Shown piece by piece: positions 40,592 to 51,113 of a DNA stretch of 64,000 nt. This stretch comes from Shewanella amazonensis SB2B (GTDB taxonomy: Bacteria; Pseudomonadota; Gammaproteobacteria; Enterobacterales; Shewanellaceae), in assembly GCF_000015245.1 (NCBI RefSeq), contig NC_008700.1, positions 347,001 to 411,000 of the forward strand. Direction: 5' to 3'. The translations under genes were made by a program, and so were the position numbers. How positions within the stretch are numbered: position 1 is the stretch's first letter; each line of letters starts with the position of its first letter. A model generated the notes under the pieces. The model was not told where the DNA came from and did no database searches. It worked only from the letters and a program-made list of their open reading frames with translations.

Positions 40592-41305
40592 ATGCGTCCA
40601 GGTAATCGTACCCCGGCTCAGACCCGCCCCATCAGCATCACCCGTAACTTTACTGCCCACGCCGAAGGCTCTGTGCTGGTAGAGTTTGGCGAAACCAAGG
40701 TGCTGTGTACCGCCAGTTTCACCGAGGGTGTACCACGCTTCCTTAAAGGCAGTGGGCAGGGTTGGTTGACTGCCGAATATGGCATGCTGCCGCGTTCTAC
40801 CCATAGCCGTATGGACCGCGAAGCCGCCCGTGGCAAACAGTCTGGCCGTACCCAGGAAATCCAGCGTCTGATTGGCCGCGCCCTGCGTGCTGCCGTGGAT
40901 TTAAAGCAACTGGGCGAAAACACCATAGTGGTGGACTGTGATGTTATTCAGGCCGATGGTGGCACCCGTACCGCAGCTATCACAGGAGCCTGTGTGGCAC
41001 TGGTGGATGCGCTGAACTGGGCCCGCGGTAAAGGTTTGGTGAAAGCCAACCCACTGAAGTTTTTGATTGCGGCTGTGAGCGTGGGTATCCACAACGGCGA
41101 AGCCATTTGCGATCTCGAGTATGTGGAAGACAGCGCTGCCGAAACCGATATGAATGTGGTGATGACCGAAACCGGCAAGATCATTGAAGTTCAGGGTACG
41201 GCCGAGGGTGAGCCTTTCACCCACGAAGAGTTGCTGACCATGCTGGAGCTGGCCAAACACGGTATCCGCGAAATCATTGATACTCAGAAAGCGGCTCTGA
41301 ACTGA
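40592..41305 (+). CDS. rph: Ribonuclease PH
   Basis: 237 aa from the ATG at 40592 ([16 protein letters not shown]), the size of E. coli RNase PH. The upstream frame extension is not conserved. [36 protein letters not shown] region, [19 protein letters not shown] and the C-terminal [13 protein letters not shown] are diagnostic. This phosphorolytic 3'-5' exoribonuclease trims tRNA 3' ends. Upstream of pyrE, as in E. coli. Confidence 0.97.
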
Positions 41306-41324
41306 TTACAGAATTGATTTTTTT

Positions 41325-41348
41325 AAAGGCTCCGAGAGGGGCCTTTTT
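41325..41348 (+). terminator. rph-pyrE intercistronic terminator/attenuator
   Basis: AAAGGCTCC and GGGGCCTTTTT stem with T run in the 106-bp gap. In enterobacteria this spot is the UTP-sensing pyrE attenuator; the same use here is inferred. Confidence 0.75.
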
Positions 41349-41411
41349 ACCACCCTGCACCCTGCTTTAATCGGCTGCCTGAGCAGCCAGACACATGATA
41401 GAGGAAAGACA

Positions 41412-42053
41412 GTGAAAGCCTATCAGCGCGAGTTTATTGAGTTTGCTCTCGAGCGTAATGTACTGAGATTCGGTGAGTTTACACTCAAATCCGGCCGCAA
41501 GAGCCCTTACTTCTTCAACGCCGGTTTATTTAATACCGGCCGCGATCTGGCCCGTCTCGGCCGCTTCTATGCCGCTGCGCTGGTGGATGCGGGTATCGAC
41601 TACGATTTGCTGTTTGGCCCCGCTTATAAAGGCATTCCCATTGCCACCACCACGGCGGTAGCCCTGGCCGAGCACCATGATATCGACATGCCTTACTGCT
41701 TTAACCGTAAAGAGAAAAAAGATCACGGTGAAGGTGGTAACCTGGTGGGCAGCGAGCTCAAGGGTAAGGTTATGTTGGTGGATGATGTGATCACCGCCGG
41801 TACCGCCATTCGTGAATCGATGGAAATTATTCAGGCCAATGGTGCCGAGCTGGCCGGGGTGTTGATTGCGCTGGACCGTCAGGAAAAGGGTAAGGGCGAG
41901 CTGTCTGCCATTCAGGAAGTGGAGCGTGACTTTGGCTGCGGTATCGTGGCTATCATCAAGCTGGCCGATTTGATTGCCTTCCTGGCCGAGAAGCCAGGCA
42001 TGGAAGAGGTGCTGAGCTCGGTACGTGCTTACCGCGAGCAATACGGCATTTAA
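41412..42053 (+). CDS. pyrE: Orotate phosphoribosyltransferase
   Basis: 213 aa, full length. The N-terminal [39 protein letters not shown], and the PRPP-binding [17 protein letters not shown] are diagnostic. It converts orotate and PRPP to OMP in pyrimidine synthesis. GAGGAAAG lies before the ATG. Follows rph across an attenuator-like hairpin. Confidence 0.98.
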   Translation: MKAYQREFIEFALERNVLRFGEFTLKSGRKSPYFFNAGLFNTGRDLARLGRFYAAALVDAGIDYDLLFGPAYKGIPIATTTAVALAEHHDIDMPYCFNRKEKKDHGEGGNLVGSELKGKVMLVDDVITAGTAIRESMEIIQANGAELAGVLIALDRQEKGKGELSAIQEVERDFGCGIVAIIKLADLIAFLAEKPGMEEVLSSVRAYREQYGI

Positions 42054-42106
42054 GCCCAAGCCATAAAAGGTAAGCGCCCGCCAGTTTGGGCCCTTGGCTT
42101 AAGCAT

Positions 42107-42137
42107 AAAAAACGCCGCAATCAGCGGCGTTTTTTAT
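42107..42137. terminator. Bidirectional terminator between pyrE and folE
   Basis: AAAACGCCGC and GCGGCGTTTT arms with A and T runs on both sides; serves the convergent pyrE and folE genes. Confidence 0.9.
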
Positions 42138-42154
42138 TGGGAATACGCTTAAGT

Positions 42155-42805
42155 TCAGCGGGGCTGATGTAAAAATTCCGCCCGGGTGGCCGGGTTGGAT
42201 TTGAAAATGCCACCCAGTGCCGTGGTGGTGGTGGAGCTGGTGGCATCCATCACGCCGCGGGATTTAACGCAGTAGTGCACCGCATCGATTTTCACCGCCA
42301 CATCTTTGGTTTCCAGCAGTGCCTGCAGTGCCACCAGAACCTGTTGAGTCAGGCGTTCCTGCACCTGAGGGCGCTGGGCAAAGAAGCGCACGATACGGTT
42401 GATTTTCGACAGGCCGATGATTTTTTTACGCGGCAGATAGGCCACTGTGGCAGTGCCGTCTATGGTCACCAAATGGTGTTCGCAGGTGCTGGTCAGGCTG
42501 ATATCCTGTACCCGTACCATTTCATCCACGCCCATCTTGTTGTCGATGACAGTGATTTTGGGGAAGTTCTCGTAGTCGAGGCCAGAGAAGATTTCATCCA
42601 CGTACATTTTGGCGATGCGACGGGGGGTATCGGCAAGGCTGTCGTCGGTCAAATCGAGTGACATCAGGCCAAGAATTGCCCGCATATGCTGTTCGATTTT
42701 GTCTTTGCGTTCCTCGCGGGAGAGTCCGCAGGGAACCATGGGAGTTTCCAGCCCCCGCTCCAAGAGCGCCGCCTGAACCTTTTGTGCTGCTTCGCTGAGT
42801 GCCAT
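42155..42805 (-). CDS. folE: GTP cyclohydrolase I
   Basis: 216 aa from the ATG at 42805 ([18 protein letters not shown]), with GGAGGT 8 bp upstream; the upstream Met codons lie before this site. [23 protein letters not shown] (zinc and catalytic Cys/His), [25 protein letters not shown] and [13 protein letters not shown] are diagnostic. First step of tetrahydrofolate synthesis: GTP to dihydroneopterin triphosphate. Confidence 0.97.
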   Translation of the reverse strand: MALSEAAQKVQAALLERGLETPMVPCGLSREERKDKIEQHMRAILGLMSLDLTDDSLADTPRRIAKMYVDEIFSGLDYENFPKITVIDNKMGVDEMVRVQDISLTSTCEHHLVTIDGTATVAYLPRKKIIGLSKINRIVRFFAQRPQVQERLTQQVLVALQALLETKDVAVKIDAVHYCVKSRGVMDATSSTTTTALGGIFKSNPATRAEFLHQPR

Positions 42806-42935
42806 TTTTACCTCCAACCACATCATCGGCGCCTTGGCCGCTGCGCAATATCAGGGCAAATTACTTGGGTATTGCGCGAGTGGCGCAGGATACCGCTATT
42901 TGGCGTAAATTCATACCGAAATTGTAGTCGGCCCA

Positions 42936-42960
42936 TAAAAAAGCCGGGCCAGGCCCGGCT
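42936..42960 (-). terminator. Terminator of the S9 peptidase gene
   Basis: Read on the minus strand, AGCCGGGCC and GGCCCGGCT arms followed by TTTTTT, 28 bp past the gene's stop. Confidence 0.88.
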
Positions 42961-42987
42961 GATAACCACGGCGTTTGCCGCCAGATG

Positions 42988-44937
42988 TCAGAACTTCAGA
43001 TGGGTCTTCAGGAAGCCAAGCATTTCGCCATAGTATTTGGCGCGGTGAGCCTCGTTATAAAAACCGTGGCCTTCATCATCCATGACCAGCGATTGGAATG
43101 GATAGTTGTGCTTTTTCAAAGCATTGGCCATGGCTTCGTACTGCTCGATAGGCGCGCGCTCATCTTCACCGCCGTGTACCAGCAGGATGGCGGCCTTGAG
43201 TTTATCCACGTTGTGGGTGGGCGACATGGACTGCAGCAATGCTTTGTCCTGAGTCAATACGCGCTTCAGGTAAGCCATACCGGCATCGCGCTTTTGCACA
43301 TCACCTTCTTCGAACATCAGTTCCAGGTCGTATACACCGGCAAAGCCAATAGCGCACTTGAACAAATCCGGGGCCAGCGCCGAGCTTTGCAGCGCGCTGT
43401 AGCCGCCGAAGCTGCCGCCCACGATACAGATGCGGTCTTTATCCACTGTGCCATCGGCTATCACCTTTTTGGTGGCATCTATGATGTCGTACTGGATTTC
43501 TCTGCCCCATTTGCCGTAGCCAGCCTCTTCGAAGGCGTTGCCATAGCCGCCACTGCCACGGAAGTTAACCTGCAACACCGCTATGCCCTGGCTTGCCAGC
43601 AGCTGGTTTTGCGGATCAAACCCCCAGTAATCCCTTGGGCCATGGGGGCCGCCGTGGGGATTGACCACCAAGGGCAGGTTTTTGGCATCGACGCCAAAGG
43701 GCAGGGTGAGGAAGGCCTGGACTTTGGTGCCGTCACGGGCGGTAAAGTCGAAGGGCTTTACCTCGGCCATTTTATCGGGATCCAGAGCATCGTTCACCGA
43801 AACCAGATAACGCAACTTGTTGGTTTTGCGATTGTACAGGTAGTAGTCACCGGGGTTTCTGTCGTTGCTGGCGGCCACAACCAAAAGCTCGCCTTTGCGA
43901 TCTTCACTGACTATCTGTACCTGATGGCCGGGCAGAGAGGCAAGCAGGGTTTTCAGCAGTTGGCTGCGCTCGTCATTGGCATCCACGAAGGCATAGGTTG
44001 GGTAACCGTCGGCAAACTCCACTGCGTACAGCTGCTTGGTTTGGCCGTTTATCCAGTAATTGGCCGGGTCTACCCGTGGGTCCTGAATAATCCTGGTTTT
44101 GCTGCCGTCTTTGAGATTAATGCGGTAGACACCCATGGTTTGGCCGCTTTCGGTACCGGCAGCGTAAATGCTGCTGTTGTCGCCCACAAAAGACAGCGGA
44201 ATGAAGTCGCCCAGCCCCAGATCCAGCTTGTCGCTGGTCTGCCAGTCGCCGTCATCGCGAAAGAACACCTTGAGGTCGTTGTTGCTGTCGCGACCGGCGG
44301 CAAAGCGTACTTCACCTTCATGGTCAGTAAGGAAGCTGGCATAGCCGATGGGGGCGCGGGTGACTTTTTTGCGGGTACCGCGGTACACATCGACCTTGTA
44401 CACATCGGCAAGTCCTTCCTGCCAGTCGACCCCACTCCAGGGCAAGGCTTTGACCAGCAGGTACTTGTCGTCATCCGGCAGGGGATCGAGCACTGAGGCT
44501 GTGGCGCGGATGGGGGTGTTCTTTTTCAGGTTGGAGCCGGTTTGCTGCTCACCGCCGTTATAACCAAACAGGTAGGTTGCGCGGCTACCATCGGCATTCA
44601 CCGCGAACAGTTCACCGTAGTACAGCGGGTGGTCGCTCCAGCCTTTGAGGTATTCCTTGGCCAGTACAATGCGCTCGTTGCTGACCCAGTCGTAATCGCC
44701 GACCTGGGCATTGGCAGGGAAAAACACCGCATGTTTGAGTTTCAGGGTTTCGGTGTCGAGGATCAGCAGCTTGTTTTTGCCCTCGTGCTTGGTAATGGCA
44801 CTAAGGTAATCGCCGCCGGGGGAGAGTCTTACCTGACTGAACTGGCTGCCGCGGGCAAACACCTGTTCGGGAGTGGCAGCATTGGCAGAGGCACAAAGAC
44901 ACAGGGCCAGCGCACCAAAAAGACGGTGTAGCTTCAT
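42988..44937 (-). CDS. Exported S9-family prolyl oligopeptidase/acylaminoacyl-peptidase
   Basis: 649 aa from the ATG at 44937 (MKLHRLFGALALCLCASANAATPE), whose signal peptide dictates this start; the frame upstream (to 45003) would bury it. An N-terminal beta-propeller-type half is followed by the alpha/beta-hydrolase domain: NPHGGPHGPRDYWG, VNFRGSGGYG, the nucleophile elbow CIVGGSFGGYSALQS, LLVHGGEDERAP (Asp) and MDDEGHGF (His). Probably a periplasmic peptidase for short peptides. Monocistronic, with its own terminator. Confidence 0.93.
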   Translation of the reverse strand: MKLHRLFGALALCLCASANAATPEQVFARGSQFSQVRLSPGGDYLSAITKHEGKNKLLILDTETLKLKHAVFFPANAQVGDYDWVSNERIVLAKEYLKGWSDHPLYYGELFAVNADGSRATYLFGYNGGEQQTGSNLKKNTPIRATASVLDPLPDDDKYLLVKALPWSGVDWQEGLADVYKVDVYRGTRKKVTRAPIGYASFLTDHEGEVRFAAGRDSNNDLKVFFRDDGDWQTSDKLDLGLGDFIPLSFVGDNSSIYAAGTESGQTMGVYRINLKDGSKTRIIQDPRVDPANYWINGQTKQLYAVEFADGYPTYAFVDANDERSQLLKTLLASLPGHQVQIVSEDRKGELLVVAASNDRNPGDYYLYNRKTNKLRYLVSVNDALDPDKMAEVKPFDFTARDGTKVQAFLTLPFGVDAKNLPLVVNPHGGPHGPRDYWGFDPQNQLLASQGIAVLQVNFRGSGGYGNAFEEAGYGKWGREIQYDIIDATKKVIADGTVDKDRICIVGGSFGGYSALQSSALAPDLFKCAIGFAGVYDLELMFEEGDVQKRDAGMAYLKRVLTQDKALLQSMSPTHNVDKLKAAILLVHGGEDERAPIEQYEAMANALKKHNYPFQSLVMDDEGHGFYNEAHRAKYYGEMLGFLKTHLKF

Positions 44938-45012
44938 GTCACATCCTTGTTGTGGGTTGTTATTGAAATCCGTCTTGGAGGTTAATACAAAAGTATGCCG
45001 CAAACAATAAAA

Positions 45013-45034
45013 AAGGACGGTGATTTACCGTCCT
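45013..45034 (-). terminator. Terminator after slmA
   Basis: On the minus strand AAGGACGGT and ACCGTCCTT arms followed by TTTTT, 20 bp past the slmA stop. Confidence 0.85.
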
Positions 45035-45053
45035 TAATTCTCCTTAAAATCAA

Positions 45054-45647
45054 CTAGCTTTGTAGTAGTTGTTTCTGAATAAAGCCCCACTGTTCATCGA
45101 AGTGTTCGGTGGGTTTTTGCTTGAACTCGCTGCGAATGTACTGGGCTATTCTGCCTTCGGCCACTGCCAGCAGCAGATTGGCCAGCATGGCCTCATCCAG
45201 TTCGAATCCCTTGCCTTCCCGCAGGGTTTTCTCACGCAGGATTTGCTTGAGCTGGGTTTCGATTTTGCCGAACAGGGCGCTGACGCGGCTGCGCAGGCGC
45301 TCATTTTCGCCCAGCAGGGCATCGCCATTCAGTACCCGCGAGATGCCCGGATTACGTTCGGCAAACAACAGCAGCAGCTGCAATACCAGTTGGCAGCGGC
45401 GCATGGTGTCTTTCTCGTCGTCCATGATGAGGTTGATACGAGACAGCAGTGAGTCTTCGATAAACTCAATCAAGCCCTCAAACATCCGCGCCTTGCTGGG
45501 GAAGTGGCGATACAGCGCCGCTTCTGACACTCCTACCTCGGCGGCCAGTTTCGCGGTGGTAATACGTTGTCCCGGATTGGTTTCCAGCATCTGAGCCAGA
45601 CACTGGAGAATATGTTCGCGGCGGCTGATTTTTTCTTTGGCGGCCAT
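45054..45647 (-). CDS. slmA: Nucleoid occlusion factor SlmA (TetR family)
   Basis: 197 aa, the usual SlmA length. The N-terminal HTH is [37 protein letters not shown]; the C-terminal region has [37 protein letters not shown], typical of SlmA. It blocks FtsZ assembly over the nucleoid by binding SBS sites. Downstream of coaBC-dut in the same orientation, as in Shewanella and Vibrio. Confidence 0.95.
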   Translation of the reverse strand: MAAKEKISRREHILQCLAQMLETNPGQRITTAKLAAEVGVSEAALYRHFPSKARMFEGLIEFIEDSLLSRINLIMDDEKDTMRRCQLVLQLLLLFAERNPGISRVLNGDALLGENERLRSRVSALFGKIETQLKQILREKTLREGKGFELDEAMLANLLLAVAEGRIAQYIRSEFKQKPTEHFDEQWGFIQKQLLQS

Positions 45648-45675
45648 TGAGATTCCTTCACACTAAATGCAAACG

Positions 45676-46134
45676 TTAGCGGGTGCCTGAATGGCCAAAA
45701 CCACCTTCGCCGCGCATTGAGGTGTCGAACTCGTCCACCAGTTTAAATTCAGCCTGCACTACGGGAACAAACACCAGTTGTGCCAGGCGGTCACCGATTT
45801 GCAGGGTGTAGGGCTCGTTGCCGCGGTTCCAGCAGGACACCATCAGCGGACCCTGATAGTCAGAGTCAATCAGTCCCACCAGGTTGCCCAGTACTATGCC
45901 ATGTTTATGGCCCATACCGGAGCGGGGCAGGATCACGGCTGCCAGGCTGGGGTCGGCCACATGCACGGCGATGCCGGTAGGTATGAGCACGGTTTCGCCA
46001 GGGGCTATGGTCAGGTTGGTATCCAACATGGCTCTAAGGTCCATGCCGGCACTGCCAGGCGTGGCATAGGCCGGCAGTGGGAATTCCGAGCCTATGCGGG
46101 AGTCGAGAATTTTCAGTTCGATCGGTGTCTTCAT
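45676..46134 (-). CDS. dut: dUTP diphosphatase
   Basis: 152 aa from the ATG at 46134 ([15 protein letters not shown]), which overlaps the coaBC stop as ATGA. The five trimeric dUTPase motifs are present: [49 protein letters not shown], and the C-terminal [11 protein letters not shown] arm. It hydrolyses dUTP to dUMP, preventing uracil in DNA. Translationally coupled to coaBC. Confidence 0.97.
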   Translation of the reverse strand: MKTPIELKILDSRIGSEFPLPAYATPGSAGMDLRAMLDTNLTIAPGETVLIPTGIAVHVADPSLAAVILPRSGMGHKHGIVLGNLVGLIDSDYQGPLMVSCWNRGNEPYTLQIGDRLAQLVFVPVVQAEFKLVDEFDTSMRGEGGFGHSGTR

Positions 46135-47342
46135 TTTTTGGTTATTTTTGTCGATATCAGCGAAAGCAGTTGGTATGCCAGTGACAACTTGTCGGTTGCC
46201 GGCAAATCCTGGTTGCCCTGAGGCCAAAAGACGCGCAGAGCATTGGTATCCGAATTAAACCCCTGACCCGGCACAGACACATCATTGGCCGCGATCATAT
46301 CGAGATTTTTGCGTTTGAGTTTATCTCGGGCGTAGGTTTCTACGTCGTGGGTTTCGGCGGCAAATCCCACCGTAAAAGGTCGCGCCTCTAGGGCGGCAAC
46401 CGTGGCTAAGATATCAGGATTGCGCACCAGCGCAAGCTGCATGGTTTCGCTGCTCTTTTTAATTTTACCGGCAGCGACATCGGCAACCCGATAATCAGCC
46501 ACGGCAGCACAGCCAATGAAGATATCTTGCTGGTCAATATGTTGCATTACAGCGGTCAACATTTGTTCGGCCGAGTCCACATTGATGCGGCTCACGCCTC
46601 TTGGCGTGGCCAGGGTCACAGGACCTGATACCAGAGTCACTTCTGCGCCCATGGCCACAGCGGCCTCGGCAAGGGCAAAGCCCATTTTGCCGGAGCTGTG
46701 GTTGGAAATATAACGCACAGGATCTATGGCTTCGCGGGTGGGGCCAGCGGTCAGCATGAGTTTGACGCCCTGCAGCGCGCTGCTTGCCTGAGCCTTTTGA
46801 GCAAAAAATTGTTCTGCCAGAGTGCGGATTTCCAGCGGCTCCAACATACGGCCTGCACCGACTTCGCCGCAGGCCTGACTACCGCTGCCCGGGCCCCAAA
46901 TCAGCATGCCACGTTGCTGCAGTGTGCTTAAATTGGCCTGGGTTGCAGGGTTGGCATACATCTGCTGATTCATTGCCGGGCAAATGGCGATGGGCGCCGA
47001 GGTGGCAAGGCAGGTGGTGGTAATAAGTTCATCCGCCATCCCTATGCTCATGCGGGCAATCAGATTGGCAGTGGCCGGAGCCAGAATAATCAGTTCTGCC
47101 CAGCGGGCCAATTCAATGTGCCCCATGGCGGCTTCGGCAGCGGGGTCGAGCAAATCCATGCTGACCGGATAACCGCTGAGGGCCTGCAGTGTCAGTGGGG
47201 TGATAAATTCGCAGGCGCTCTGGCTCATCACCACGCGCACATCGGCCCCTTGTTCTTTCAGACGGCGCACCAAATCGGCGCTCTTGTAGGCAGCAATGCC
47301 GCCACCAATCCCCAGCAGGATTTTTCGATTATTCAGGCTCAC
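46131..47342 (-). CDS. coaBC: Bifunctional phosphopantothenoylcysteine decarboxylase/synthetase
   Basis: 403 aa from a GTG at 47342 ([22 protein letters not shown]), which places the CoaC flavin-binding GGIAAYK at the usual distance; upstream extension to an ATG at 47384 is possible. The CoaC half has [42 protein letters not shown] and [18 protein letters not shown] (active-site region). The CoaB half begins at [25 protein letters not shown] and has KIKK and GFAAETHD. Two steps of coenzyme A synthesis. Confidence 0.95.
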   Translation of the reverse strand: MSLNNRKILLGIGGGIAAYKSADLVRRLKEQGADVRVVMSQSACEFITPLTLQALSGYPVSMDLLDPAAEAAMGHIELARWAELIILAPATANLIARMSIGMADELITTTCLATSAPIAICPAMNQQMYANPATQANLSTLQQRGMLIWGPGSGSQACGEVGAGRMLEPLEIRTLAEQFFAQKAQASSALQGVKLMLTAGPTREAIDPVRYISNHSSGKMGFALAEAAVAMGAEVTLVSGPVTLATPRGVSRINVDSAEQMLTAVMQHIDQQDIFIGCAAVADYRVADVAAGKIKKSSETMQLALVRNPDILATVAALEARPFTVGFAAETHDVETYARDKLKRKNLDMIAANDVSVPGQGFNSDTNALRVFWPQGNQDLPATDKLSLAYQLLSLISTKITKK

Positions 47343-47467
47343 ACGCAGATCCCGACTAAAATTAACTGGCGCTAACCATACCATAGACGCCGCCCCAAGA
47401 GTGAGCGGCCAAAGTCAAAATCTTAACATGCAAGCGGTACCTAAAGACGGGACACGGGAGGCAAGGG

Positions 47468-48145
47468 ATGGCAATTCGGGACTGGCCTGAGGGAGAGGGG
47501 CCACGTGAAAAATTATTGCAGCGGGGCGCGGCTCATTTATCGGACGCAGAATTACTGGCAGTGCTGCTGCGAAATGGGGTTAGTGGTCAAAATGCGGTTG
47601 ACCTGGCGAGGGAACTTATCGGTGAATTTGGTGGATTACGGCCTTTATTCAGTGCAACTAAGCAGCAGGTGTGTCGACTCCAGGGCCTGGGTCCGGTAAA
47701 ATACGCCCAGCTTCAGGCTTCTGCTGAGCTTGCCAGGCGACTGGCGGGTGAATCTTTGCAGCGGGGCGCTGTGCTGACAAGTCCGGATTTGACCCGGGAT
47801 TACCTGAGATTTCAGTTGGCAGACAGAGCCTATGAGGTATTTGCCGTCTTGCTGCTCGACAGCCAACACAGGGTCATCCAGTTTGTCGAATTGTTTCGAG
47901 GCACCATAGATGCAGCATCGGTATATCCCCGGGAGCTGGTGTCACTGGTGTTGGAAAAGCGGGCGGCAGCGGTCATCGTCTGCCATAACCATCCGTCTGG
48001 GGTCGCTGAACCCAGCCAAGCCGACAGACGGATCACTGAAAGATTGAAAAATGCCTTGGCAACCATAGATGTATCCTTACTGGATCACATGGTTGTAGGG
48101 GACCGGGAGATAGTCTCCTTTGCCGAGCGAGGGTGGATTGGATGA
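47468..48145 (+). CDS. radC: RadC family JAB-domain protein
   Basis: 225 aa, ATG at 47468 (MAIRDWPEGEGPREKLL). An N-terminal HhH-like region (LQGLGPVKYAQLQASAELARRL) precedes the JAB/MPN domain with the metal-binding HNHPSGVAEPSQAD. The family was named for DNA repair, but its molecular role is unsettled. Divergent from coaBC and just upstream of rpmBG, the normal gammaproteobacterial order. Confidence 0.95.
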   Translation: MAIRDWPEGEGPREKLLQRGAAHLSDAELLAVLLRNGVSGQNAVDLARELIGEFGGLRPLFSATKQQVCRLQGLGPVKYAQLQASAELARRLAGESLQRGAVLTSPDLTRDYLRFQLADRAYEVFAVLLLDSQHRVIQFVELFRGTIDAASVYPRELVSLVLEKRAAAVIVCHNHPSGVAEPSQADRRITERLKNALATIDVSLLDHMVVGDREIVSFAERGWIG

Positions 48146-48152
48146 TCTTTAC

Positions 48153-48181
48153 TTGATCTCCCATGGCCTTTCGTGTATAAA
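48153..48181 (+). promoter_or_regulatory. Sigma70 promoter of rpmB-rpmG
   Basis: TTGATC (48153-48158), a 17-bp spacer and TATAAA (48176-48181): a near-consensus promoter, fitting strong ribosomal-protein expression. A GC-rich leader of about 80 nt precedes rpmB. Confidence 0.75.
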
Positions 48182-48264
48182 ATGCGCCCTCTTTGTGCCT
48201 CGGGCGACGGCCATACGAGGTACATTAATGCTCGAGCGTTAAAAACTGTTTGGAGAAGATTGAC

Positions 48265-48501
48265 ATGTCAAGAGTATGCCAAGTTACTGGCAAGCGACCA
48301 ATGGTTGGTAACAACCGTTCGCACGCAAAGAACGCGACCCGTCGTCGCTTTTTACCTAACCTGCAGAACCACCGTTTCTGGTTGGAAACTGAAAAGCGCT
48401 TTGTACAGCTGCGTGTTTCCACTAAAGGTATGCGTATCATCGATAAGAAAGGTATCGAAGTAGTTGTTGCTGAACTTCGTGCCCGTGGCGAGAAGGTGTA
48501 A
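48265..48501 (+). CDS. rpmB: 50S ribosomal protein L28
   Basis: 78 aa from the ATG at 48265 ([17 protein letters not shown]), with GGAGA 7-11 bp upstream. Canonical bL28, including [20 protein letters not shown]. Followed by rpmG 6 bp later. Confidence 0.99.
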
Positions 48502-48507
48502 TAGAAA

Positions 48508-48681
48508 ATGGCTAAAGCTAAAGGCAATCGCGAAAAGATCAAGCTGGTTTCAAGCGCTAAAACTGGTCACTTCTACACCACTGACAAGAACAAGCGTAAC
48601 ATGCCAGAAAAGATGGAGATCAAGAAGTTTGATCCTGTGATCCGTCAGCACGTTATCTACAAAGAAGCCAAAATCAAGTAA
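48508..48681 (+). CDS. rpmG: 50S ribosomal protein L33
   Basis: 57 aa starting [20 protein letters not shown] and ending YKEAKIK. It is a Cys-less bL33: the usual CxxC zinc ribbon pair is replaced (TGHFYTT and MEIKKFDP), so no zinc is needed. Co-transcribed with rpmB. Confidence 0.98.
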   Translation: MAKAKGNREKIKLVSSAKTGHFYTTDKNKRNMPEKMEIKKFDPVIRQHVIYKEAKIK

Positions 48682-48701
48682 TTTACTTGGTTATGATTCT
48701 G

Positions 48702-48732
48702 AAAACCCCGGTCTCTGTACCGGGGTTTTTTA
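48702..48732 (+). terminator. Terminator of rpmBG
   Basis: AAAACCCCGG and CCGGGGTTTTTT arms around a short loop, 20 bp after rpmG. Confidence 0.93.
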
Positions 48733-48876
48733 TTGCCTGCATTTCAGGTGAATCTGTGATTTGTATGCTTTAATGTACTAATGTGCATTTACGTGAACAC
48801 TTTGGCATTGTTATGCGTGCTCCGTACGGTTTCATTGAGATGAAACATGGAGTTGGCACAAATAAATGCTTTAAAT

Positions 48877-48892
48877 GTGAATTTAAATTCAC
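48877..48892. promoter_or_regulatory. ArgR operator (ARG box) upstream of argA
   Basis: GTGAATTTAAATTCAC, a perfect palindrome that fits the ArgR consensus TGAATWWWWATTCA, about 50-70 bp before the argA start. A weaker TGCATTTACGTGAA at about 48783 could be a second site. Confidence 0.8.
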
Positions 48893-48943
48893 TAAAATTG
48901 CGCAAGAATTCAACTTGGCGCAGTGTGTGCTGCGTCGGAGACT

Positions 48944-50284
48944 GTGAGGACAAAACAGCCCGTGCGAACTACCGAATTGGTTGACGGTTTTCGTCATTCC
49001 GCCCCCTATGTAAATGCTCACCGCGGCAAGACATTTGTTGTCATGCTGGGCGGCGAAGCCATGGTACAACCCCAATTTCGCGCCATCATCAACGATGTGG
49101 CCTTGCTGCACAGCTTGGGGATCCGTATCGTGCTGGTGTACGGTGCCAGGCCGCAGATTGATGCGGCGCTTGAGCTGCATGGCATTGCGCCTGCCTACCA
49201 CAACGGGGTACGCATCACCGATGAAGATACTCTGAAGGTGATCAAGCAGGTTGCCGGAGCGCTCCAATTCGACATTACTGCACGGCTTTCCATGAGTCTG
49301 TCCAATACTCCCATGCAGGGCACGCAGCTGAACGTTGTCAGCGGCAACTTTGTGATTGCCCAGCCGCTGGGCGTGGAAGATGGGGTGGATTTTTGCCTGT
49401 CTGGCCGGGTGCGTCGTATCGACGTGAATGGGCTTAAGCATCAGCTCGACAGCCGCGGTATTGTGCTGATGGGGCCGATTGCTGCCTCGGTTACCGGTGA
49501 AAGTTTTAACCTGACGGCCGAGGAAGTAGCCACTCAGGTGGCGGTGAAGCTCAAAGCCGATAAGATGATAGGGTTCAGCTCACAGAACGGTATTCTGGAT
49601 CGTAACGGCGAAGTGATTGCCGAGCTGATGCCAAACGATGCCCAGAAGATTTTCGCCAAGATGCAGGAAGGCGGTCAGGCCTGCGTCGGTACCCTGGCGT
49701 TTTTGAAGGCGAGCATTGATGCCTGCCGCAATGGGGTACCACGTTGCCATCTGGTGAGCTATCTCGAAGATGGTGCCTTGCTGCAAGAGCTATTCTCCCG
49801 TGATGGCATAGGTACACAAATCGTGACCGAAAGCGCCGAGCGTCTGCGCCGCGCATCGATTGCCGATATTGGTGGCATTCTTAACCTGATCCGCCCAATG
49901 GAAGAGCAGGGCATTCTGGTGCGCCGTTCCCGCGAGCAGCTCGAGATGGAAATCGAGCAGTTTATGGTTATTGAACGGGACGGTCTGGTTATCGGCTGCG
50001 CCGCGCTGTATCCCTTTGAAGAAGACAATGCCGGTGAGTTTGCCTGCCTGGTGGTGCATCCTGATTACCGCGATGCCGACCGGGGGAGTTTGCTGCTCAA
50101 GAACATCATAGGCCAGGCAAGGGTGAGGGGCTATGCCCGCCTGTTTGCGCTTACCACCCGCAGTATTCACTGGTTCCTGGAGCACGGCTTTGAGTTGGTG
50201 GAGGTAGAGGCCTTACCGACCAAGAAAAAGCAGCTTTACAACTATCAACGTCGCTCAAAAATTCTCGCATTGGATCTGCAATAA
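48944..50284 (+). CDS. argA: N-acetylglutamate synthase (amino-acid N-acetyltransferase)
   Basis: 446 aa from a GTG at 48944 with CGGAG upstream; GTGs at 48923 and 48962 are alternatives. The amino-acid-kinase-like domain opens [19 protein letters not shown] and [17 protein letters not shown], with [13 protein letters not shown]. The C-terminal GNAT domain has [32 protein letters not shown] and [20 protein letters not shown]. It catalyses the first step of arginine synthesis and is usually arginine-inhibited. The ARG box upstream supports ArgR control. Confidence 0.97.
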   Translation: MRTKQPVRTTELVDGFRHSAPYVNAHRGKTFVVMLGGEAMVQPQFRAIINDVALLHSLGIRIVLVYGARPQIDAALELHGIAPAYHNGVRITDEDTLKVIKQVAGALQFDITARLSMSLSNTPMQGTQLNVVSGNFVIAQPLGVEDGVDFCLSGRVRRIDVNGLKHQLDSRGIVLMGPIAASVTGESFNLTAEEVATQVAVKLKADKMIGFSSQNGILDRNGEVIAELMPNDAQKIFAKMQEGGQACVGTLAFLKASIDACRNGVPRCHLVSYLEDGALLQELFSRDGIGTQIVTESAERLRRASIADIGGILNLIRPMEEQGILVRRSREQLEMEIEQFMVIERDGLVIGCAALYPFEEDNAGEFACLVVHPDYRDADRGSLLLKNIIGQARVRGYARLFALTTRSIHWFLEHGFELVEVEALPTKKKQLYNYQRRSKILALDLQ

Positions 50285-50296
50285 TCCTTCCTGCCG

Positions 50297-50327
50297 AAAC
50301 AACCAGCCACATGGCTGGTTGTTTGTT
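50297..50327 (+). terminator. Terminator of argA
   Basis: AACAACCAGCC and GGCTGGTTGTT arms with a T-rich tail, 14 bp after the stop. Confidence 0.87.
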
Positions 50328-50425
50328 TATTGCAGCTGCTAATTTGTCATTTGAGGTCTAATGCTCTTGACATATTATGTCTTTCGCGCAACCTTGGGTG
50401 AACTGATGAGAGCTGGGGCAGATTG

Positions 50426-50959
50426 ATGACAACGCAAAGCTTTATACTCACGCCACTGGCGGGCAGCGCCCTCTGGGGCGCCATAGGCCTGCTGATAGGG
50501 GTAATACTGATTGGTTTTTTTGCCAGACGTAAACCCATGACCAAAACGGCCAGTGCCGTTGCCACTGGCATTATTCTCGCTGTGGTTGGTCTGTTGGGGT
50601 GGATTTTCATTGGGGCTTTATCACCGGAGGCCCGCCTCGAGCAGGATAAGTTGGTGCTGGACTTGCCCGCTTACAGCCGCATCATTCCTGTATCTTCTTT
50701 ACAGCTTGGTGAAGCTCGTGTGATGGCCACATCGGCTGCTGATGCGCCTAAACTGGGGTTTCGAACAAACGGGGTCGGTACACCGGGCTACAATCTCGGT
50801 TGGTTTCGCCTCAAGGGGACTGACGCCAAGGCACTCGTCTCGGTGACAGGCACAGATCCCTTGTTGGTTATCCCGGTGGATGAGGGGTATACCCTGGTGC
50901 TGAGCACACCAGATGGGGAGGCCTTGTTGGCCGCTTTGCATAACGAACAAGAACGCTGA
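50426..50959 (+). CDS. Inner-membrane protein with PH-like C-terminal domain, unknown function
   Basis: 177 aa from the ATG at 50426 (MTTQSFILTPLAGSALWG); a TTG one codon earlier is less likely. Two membrane helices (ALWGAIGLLIGVILIGFFA and ASAVATGIILAVVGLLGWIFIGAL) precede a soluble beta-rich domain (YSRIIPVSSLQLGEARVM, GTPGYNLGWFRLKGTDAKALVSVTGTDPLLVIPVDEGYTLVLSTPDGEALLAAL) that resembles bacterial PH domains. Stand-alone gene between argA and rarD. No specific function is recognised. Confidence 0.75.
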   Translation: MTTQSFILTPLAGSALWGAIGLLIGVILIGFFARRKPMTKTASAVATGIILAVVGLLGWIFIGALSPEARLEQDKLVLDLPAYSRIIPVSSLQLGEARVMATSAADAPKLGFRTNGVGTPGYNLGWFRLKGTDAKALVSVTGTDPLLVIPVDEGYTLVLSTPDGEALLAALHNEQER

Positions 50960-51050
50960 TAAGTCACGCCGATAGGGCTTGCTGGCATAATGGGTCAGTA
51001 GCAAGCGCTCATGTGTAAAGAGACCACCCCCGCTCAGAGATGAGATGAGT

Positions 51051-51082
51051 AAAAAGCCCGGGTCACATCCCGGGCTTCTTTG
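51051..51082. terminator. Bidirectional terminator between the PH-like gene and rarD
   Basis: AAGCCCGGG and CCCGGGCTT arms with A and T runs on both sides, between convergent genes. Confidence 0.88.
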
Positions 51083-51113
51083 TGTTACTGCTGTGGTGTT
51101 TGGATTGCCTGGT

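Noticed and set aside
42985..44496. 503-codon frame antisense to the S9 peptidase
   Set aside because: The peptidase has a signal peptide and a full catalytic triad; the antisense frame has neither domain nor start signal.
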